Positions 59,701 through 64,000 of a stretch of 64,000 nt of DNA are shown piece by piece (position 1 is the stretch's first letter; every line of letters begins with the position of its first letter). The notes under the pieces are model-generated. The model had not been told where the DNA came from. It did no database searches and saw only the letters and a list, made by a program, of their open reading frames with translations. Origin of the DNA: Cryptomeria japonica. Taxonomy: Eukaryota; Streptophyta; Pinopsida; Cupressales; Cupressaceae. The position numbers and the translations under genes were made by a program. The stretch covers positions 256,045,533 to 256,109,532 of the forward strand of contig NC_081410.1 of assembly GCF_030272615.1 (NCBI RefSeq), read 5' to 3'.

Positions 59701-60848
59701 ATACATGGTGCATCATTTCCAAAACAAACCACACCATCATCATACTCTTCCAAGGATAGAAACTTTCTCCGGTCACCAATCATATGGTATGAGCAACCAC
59801 TATCAATAATCCACTCATTGGAATTATCAAAGTAGGAGACAAGAGCCTTCTTGTTTGACACATCTTCCTTTATAGCAACAAACACAATGTCTTCATTCTC
59901 TTCATCTTCTGATTCCTCATCTGTGACACCTTCATCAACTACAACAAAATAGTTTCTCTGGTTTCCTCCTTTAAATTTCCTGAATCTTTCCGATTTGTCC
60001 TTGTTGTCACTATTAGGATAGTTCATAGCAATATGTCCTATCTAGTTACATGAAAAATATTTCAAAGGGAGCTTACCTCTGTATTTACCGACTCCTTTTG
60101 GAAATTTCCTAGCAAGAAGAGCTTCAAATTCCATTAGAAAATCCTCATCATCCATTACTCTACTATGTCTTGGTTCACCACTAGTGCTTGCTTCTTTTCC
60201 TTTCCAGGATGGTACAGTAGAAGCTCTAAAAGTTAATTCAGTTTTTTGAACTCTGCCATCAAAACTATTTAGCTCATAGGCTATCAACTTTGCTATGATG
60301 GAGTCCAAGGATACCTTAATCTTGTCTATTGATCTCAACTCCTGAATAGTAGCAACCCTTATTGCATAGACCGATAATAGGGATCTCAGGACTTTGCTTA
60401 CCACAGTGGAATCTTCCATTTTACCACCTGCACTCTTGATATCTCTGACAACAGTTTTGATTCTAATACCATAGTATTGAATGGTTTCACCTTCAACCAT
60501 TTGCATTTCTTCAAACTTTCCTCTAAGGCTTTCTTCCTTAACTTGTTTTACATGCTCATCACCTCCATAGATATTTCCAAGAGCATCCCATACCTCTTTG
60601 GGATTTACCTTATCTTGGACATCAATGAACTCAATATCAGATAAACTACTGATTAGGGCTTCCATGACTTACCCATTCTCCTGTATCTCTCTCTTTTGAT
60701 CATCGGTGAGAGTACCAGTAGGGGCAACATAGGGATTCTCAACATAGCTCCAGTGTTGAGCACCCATGCTTCTGATGTATATCTTCATTTTGTCTTTCCA
60801 TATACTAAAATTTTCTTTGTTAAACTTTGGACCTTCCCTCTTCATCAT
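56757..60848 (-). pseudogene. copia-2 gag-pol polyprotein, decayed but nearly complete
   Basis: Start codon pair at 60,848-60,843 (MMKREGPKFN). Gag includes NFSIWKDKM and a damaged zinc knuckle near 60,055 (YFSCN-stop-IGHIAMNY, first and last Cys changed to Tyr). Protease: EWIIDSGCSYHM (about 59,815). Integrase: CHVNFDN, LDLVHTDLCGPM, TDDYSR, RTDQGGEF and PQQNGLAERNN (59,430-58,925). Reverse transcriptase: [44 protein letters not shown] and VFVDDIIF (58,170-57,690). RNase H: FTDADWAS, SQSTAEAEYVA, YDNTSSI and LADIFTKPLPK (57,225-56,830). Stops such as 57,909, 57,591, 57,423 and 56,850 fit C-to-T changes in Gln or Arg codons. The pol end leaves about 240 bases before the polypurine tract and no extra ORF. 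Confidence 0.96.
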
Positions 60849-60905
60849 TACAGTGGGATCTTTCCCTCAAGCGGTTAAGCTTACAACACAAAGGACCTGG
60901 AGGAT

Positions 60906-60917
60906 GCTTTGATACCA
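60906..60917 (-). promoter_or_regulatory. copia-2 primer-binding site
   Basis: On the minus strand TGGTATCAAAGC, two bases after the LTR end; complementary to initiator tRNA-Met with one base changed from the usual TGGTATCAGAGC. Confidence 0.93.
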
Positions 60918-60919
60918 AT

Positions 60920-62423
60920 TGATAACTTAATGATGAATGAATACTACCAAACCAGTACTGAGAGGGGGGGGTGAATCAGTACAGGAAAAAACTCAACCTT
61001 AAACTGGTTTGTCAACTAACACTTATGCACTGACAGACAAACAGCAGCACTGGTCCTTCAACAGAGTTCAACCGGCAAAACCCAGTGTAACTAAGACGAG
61101 CAAAGATTGGTTGACACTTATCTTCTCATATAATCTAACTCTTCATTCCCATTTCACTCTAATGCATGAACAAACAATCTACCATCAAAGATGTACATAT
61201 TACAGCAAGATTCACATGCATCACCACTTAATCAGAAAACAATCATAACATCACACATGACACACTTATTTTTCACATGGAAACCCAACTGGGAAAAACA
61301 ACGGTGGGGATGAATACCCACAAGCTTATTTTTGAACTCTTTGGAAGTCCGCTCCATTAGGAGCCTTATCCGGTTAAAGACAGATACAATAGGTTCTGTT
61401 AGGAACCGATCCTGTTAGGGATCACCTGGTTAAGGGATGGCTACAATACCCGGTTAAGGGTTAAAACCTGTTAAGGGTACCTTGTTAGAGGATTTCAAGA
61501 ACTCAATAGCTAAAGGATATCAATGACTGAGTAGCTTTGAGTTACCCTGTTAGAGGATTTTCAACAAGCCGGTTAAGGCTAACCTGTTAGGGGATTTCAC
61601 AATTGTTGAAGTAGTTAAAGATCAACAGGTATATCAATGACCTGATAATAGCACTCAATGCCAATGGAGATCTGCTTAAGCTCCTCTTCACCTTCTGCAC
61701 TTACACTTTGCAGATATGACTTCTCTCCTCTGGTCTGGCAAGAATTGCGTATCTATTCTCTTAGATACATACACACAACTTTTGCCAACAAACTCTGAAA
61801 GAATCACAACATCGACCTTATAGGACAACAGACAGGTCGGTAGAATAAACCCTAAACCCTAGACCTGTTAGGTTAAGGAAGTCAAATGGTTCAATCTTGA
61901 TCGTTGATCATACTGTATTGAATGCAATAATCTTGATCCAATCTCAAGACATTCTCCATCATTCATTTTCCATCGATTTCATGGTAGTTGATAACCCATC
62001 ACACGTTATCACCATTTATAGACTTCGCACATTCCTGAGGTAGATAGGAACACTCTTCTTTATGCAAGATCCTTCATGCGCACAAGGCTTATGTGGAAAC
62101 ACTATCTTTTCTTCATTATCATGCTAACTTCATCACATAAAGATCACCGATTGAGTCACACAGGCTTAAGATACTCCAACCGTAAATCCTGAAGTGGAAA
62201 CTACCTACCAACCGATAGTCATACAATGCTTCCATGTGCCGGTTCCCATGACTAAATACCGGTTCACCTTGGCATGTCGGTTCACCTTGAACAAATATAC
62301 CACTTTACTTTGGCATATATACCGGTTCTCACATATGTCGGTTCTCTCTTCATATCACATATTGACATCAATGACAACATATAATATCATTATGTCCTCA
62401 TACTGGTTCACATAATGCCAACA
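60920..62423 (-). mobile_element. copia-2 5' LTR
   Basis: 1,504 bases, same ends as the 3' LTR. The extra 64 bases relative to the 3' copy are an internal duplication of the CCTGTTAGAGG motif block. The double telo-box word is at 61,847-61,862. The conserved TTTTCACATGGAAACCC and ACGGTGGGGATG words are at 61,270-61,310. Confidence 0.95.
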
Positions 62424-62428
62424 TAATA

Positions 62429-64000
62429 TCCATCTCTTGATCCAAAACTGATGTGAGTTCCGAAGAACCAATCATATTGTTAGAAATGTCATCAATCTCT
62501 TTCTGGGTTTTCCTTATTTGCTCATCAATATCTTCTATTAGATGGTGAGGTTTGCATGCTTCTCTGTACAATTCTTTGTATTCCAAAATGGTGGAATTCA
62601 ATGCCGTTAGTAGTGAATCAATCTGTTGTGTGCAATCCTTTATTGTTTTGCCAAAGAATTCATCCTTCTTATTAACTCTTTCCTGAATGGTCTCCTCATT
62701 TATCTTATCTATAGTTTGAATGTTAGAAGAGATGAACTTGGACAATGTGTCCAATTTACCTATAGACCCAACAATGTGATCAACCTTGCACACCGGTGAA
62801 ATCATCTGTGAAATTGGTAAAGAATCATCAATAGCCTTAAATGCTAAGGAATTGCATTTTGTTATCTTATTTAAGGGAATCTAATAATACATCAGTAACA
62901 TTTTTTCGGTCTATAATCCATAGTAGAAGTACTAGGAGGAGTGCTAGGTTCTGCAATAATTTTCTTTTCTTCTCCAGATACTTGTTCATTTACCTTAACT
63001 TCTTCTTTATCCACTTTCTCTTTCTTATTTTCACTCTTATTCTCATTCTTATTTTCTATCGGTTCAGATTGTGTATGTTCTAGTTCTTTTTATGTTTTTT
63101 CTAGTATCTCAATATTCTACTGAGTGTCAACACTCTTGACCAGTGATTTAGAGATCTCAACATTTATAGCTTCAAATTTCTTTTACTCTGTAGTTTCCTT
63201 ATCCACTATAATATTGATGTCCTGAGTGTCAACATTCATTATGAATAGAATGTTTGACTCGGGATCAATATCATCTTCTTTCATTTTCTCTGATACCTTT
63301 TTAGGCTCATTTTGCATTTCTGTCAGTGCCTCTACTACTACCAGTGGGGTGTCCTGTGTCAGTGGTAGTAAGTTGTCCTTAATTTTGATGTCAAGTACAC
63401 TTCCAACCTTACTCTTACCCTTGTCTATTTTCTGATATACATAAGTAAATGATTTATCAACTTTCTGTCTATCTTTCTCTTCCCTTTTCTCCTTATCAAG
63501 AAAGAATATATCCCACTTATTGGTTGTTTCATCTACAATCTCTTTTACTCTATCAGCCATAAGACTAACTTGCCGGTGACCACTCACAAAGATAGTCTTG
63601 TTAGCTTCAAATATTAAATCAGCTATTTCTTTCTTAGACTTAATAGGATGAACTGCTAACAGAGCTTCAACCTTCAAGTTCTTATCTAACTCCATAATAG
63701 ACATTCTTTTGGCTTCAAGTCTCAAGTATAAATCATTAGGAAGAACATCTATAACCTCAACAAGAACCTTCTTATATATATCTAAGTACAAGATTATGCT
63801 ATCCTCAATAGTATCCTTATTTTATCAGCTCTTCCAATGAAAGAGTGTTAGGTTTATTTTGTTCCAGTTGCTTCTTTGGTGTGACTTTCTTCTTGGGATC
63901 ACTGGGCTCTCTCACAACCTATTATTTGTTTCTATGTGTTCTTGATTTCTTCGGTGATGGAGCATGTGTTGGTGAGGGTTTTCTTTTCTTTTTATCCACC
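62429..64000 (-). pseudogene. copia-3 accessory coiled-coil ORF, main body (runs off the window)
   Basis: The minus strand carries a mostly open but frameshifted frame. From 64,000 it reads a Lys/Pro-rich basic segment (KKKRKPSP, PKKKVTPKKQ), then a 202-codon open part (63,791-63,183: LDIYKKVLVEVIDVLPNDLY, HPIKSKKEIADLIFEANKT, WDIFFLDKEKREEKDR), an acidic Lys/Glu-rich stretch, and a 135-codon open part (62,805-62,429) with KLDTLSKFISSN, TQQIDSLLTALNS and EQIRKTQKEIDDIS. Heptad-like hydrophobic spacing suggests coiled coils. I see no transmembrane helix and no retroviral domain. It sits where Sirevirus-type copia elements carry their extra ORF, between pol and the 3' LTR, but I do not recognise the sequence. 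The start is outside the window. Confidence 0.65.

Larger units (their letters stand above)
55072..62423 (-). mobile_element. copia-2: full-length Ty1/copia element
   Basis: 7,352 bases with LTRs at 55,072-56,514 (3') and 60,920-62,423 (5'), flanked by a perfect 5-base target-site duplication TAATA (55,067-55,071 and 62,424-62,428). Primer site, gag, protease, integrase, reverse transcriptase, RNase H and polypurine tract are all present in copia order. It is inserted in the accessory ORF of copia-3. The coding region has about ten stops but long open parts, so it is the least decayed element here; still inactive. Confidence 0.97.

Overview
The window looks like intergenic heterochromatin from a large, AT-rich seed-plant genome; a gymnosperm would fit, but the sequence alone cannot fix the species. 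I recognise no intact host gene, no rRNA or tRNA gene and no CRISPR array. Nearly everything recognisable is transposable element: Ty3/gypsy elements of the Tat type, Ty1/copia elements with tRNA-iMet primer sites, one L1-type LINE, and microsatellite or minisatellite DNA. Almost every reading frame carries stops and frameshifts.

Layout. 1-4.5 kb: AT-rich DNA with a large AGT microsatellite (1.57-1.77 kb). 4.56-5.7 kb: decayed LINE reverse transcriptase (+). 6.69-13.88 kb: 5'-truncated gypsy element (gypsy-1, +) with integrase remnant, an antisense plant-mobile-domain (PMD) pseudogene that has its own TATA box and intron, a polypurine tract and a 3' LTR. 13.9-19.4 kb: unassigned DNA with hairpin and repeat modules. 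19.7-20.45 and 28.13-28.3 kb: a minus-strand gypsy relic (gypsy-3) whose protease was split by copia-1 (20,451-28,129, +). 28.7-32.9 kb: long inverted repeat around a 3.3 kb loop. 33.7-35.3 kb: possible minus-strand LTR and a minisatellite. 35,748-47,957: full-length gypsy-2 (+, target-site duplication ATAGA), with a solo copia LTR inside its 5' LTR and another downstream of integrase; its pol reading frame lacks the reverse transcriptase core. 48.3-53.2 kb: an array of about 19 semi-palindromic motifs with a TATA box, followed by a decayed frame of about 1,180 codons that I cannot assign. 53,676-64,000+: copia-3 (-), with an unusual coiled-coil accessory ORF, interrupted by full-length copia-2 (55,072-62,423, -, target-site duplication TAATA).

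The elements form a relative history: copia-1 entered gypsy-3, two copia LTRs entered gypsy-2, and copia-2 entered copia-3. The best leads are the unassigned 49.7-53.2 kb gene-like unit with its motif array, the accessory ORF of copia-3, two separate gypsy relics in which protease-side and RNase H sequence are joined in frame without reverse transcriptase, and a leader-intron module used in sense in gypsy-2 and in antisense in front of the PMD gene in gypsy-1. Nonsense codons across the window are mostly C-to-T or G-to-A transitions, as expected for methylated, silenced repeats.
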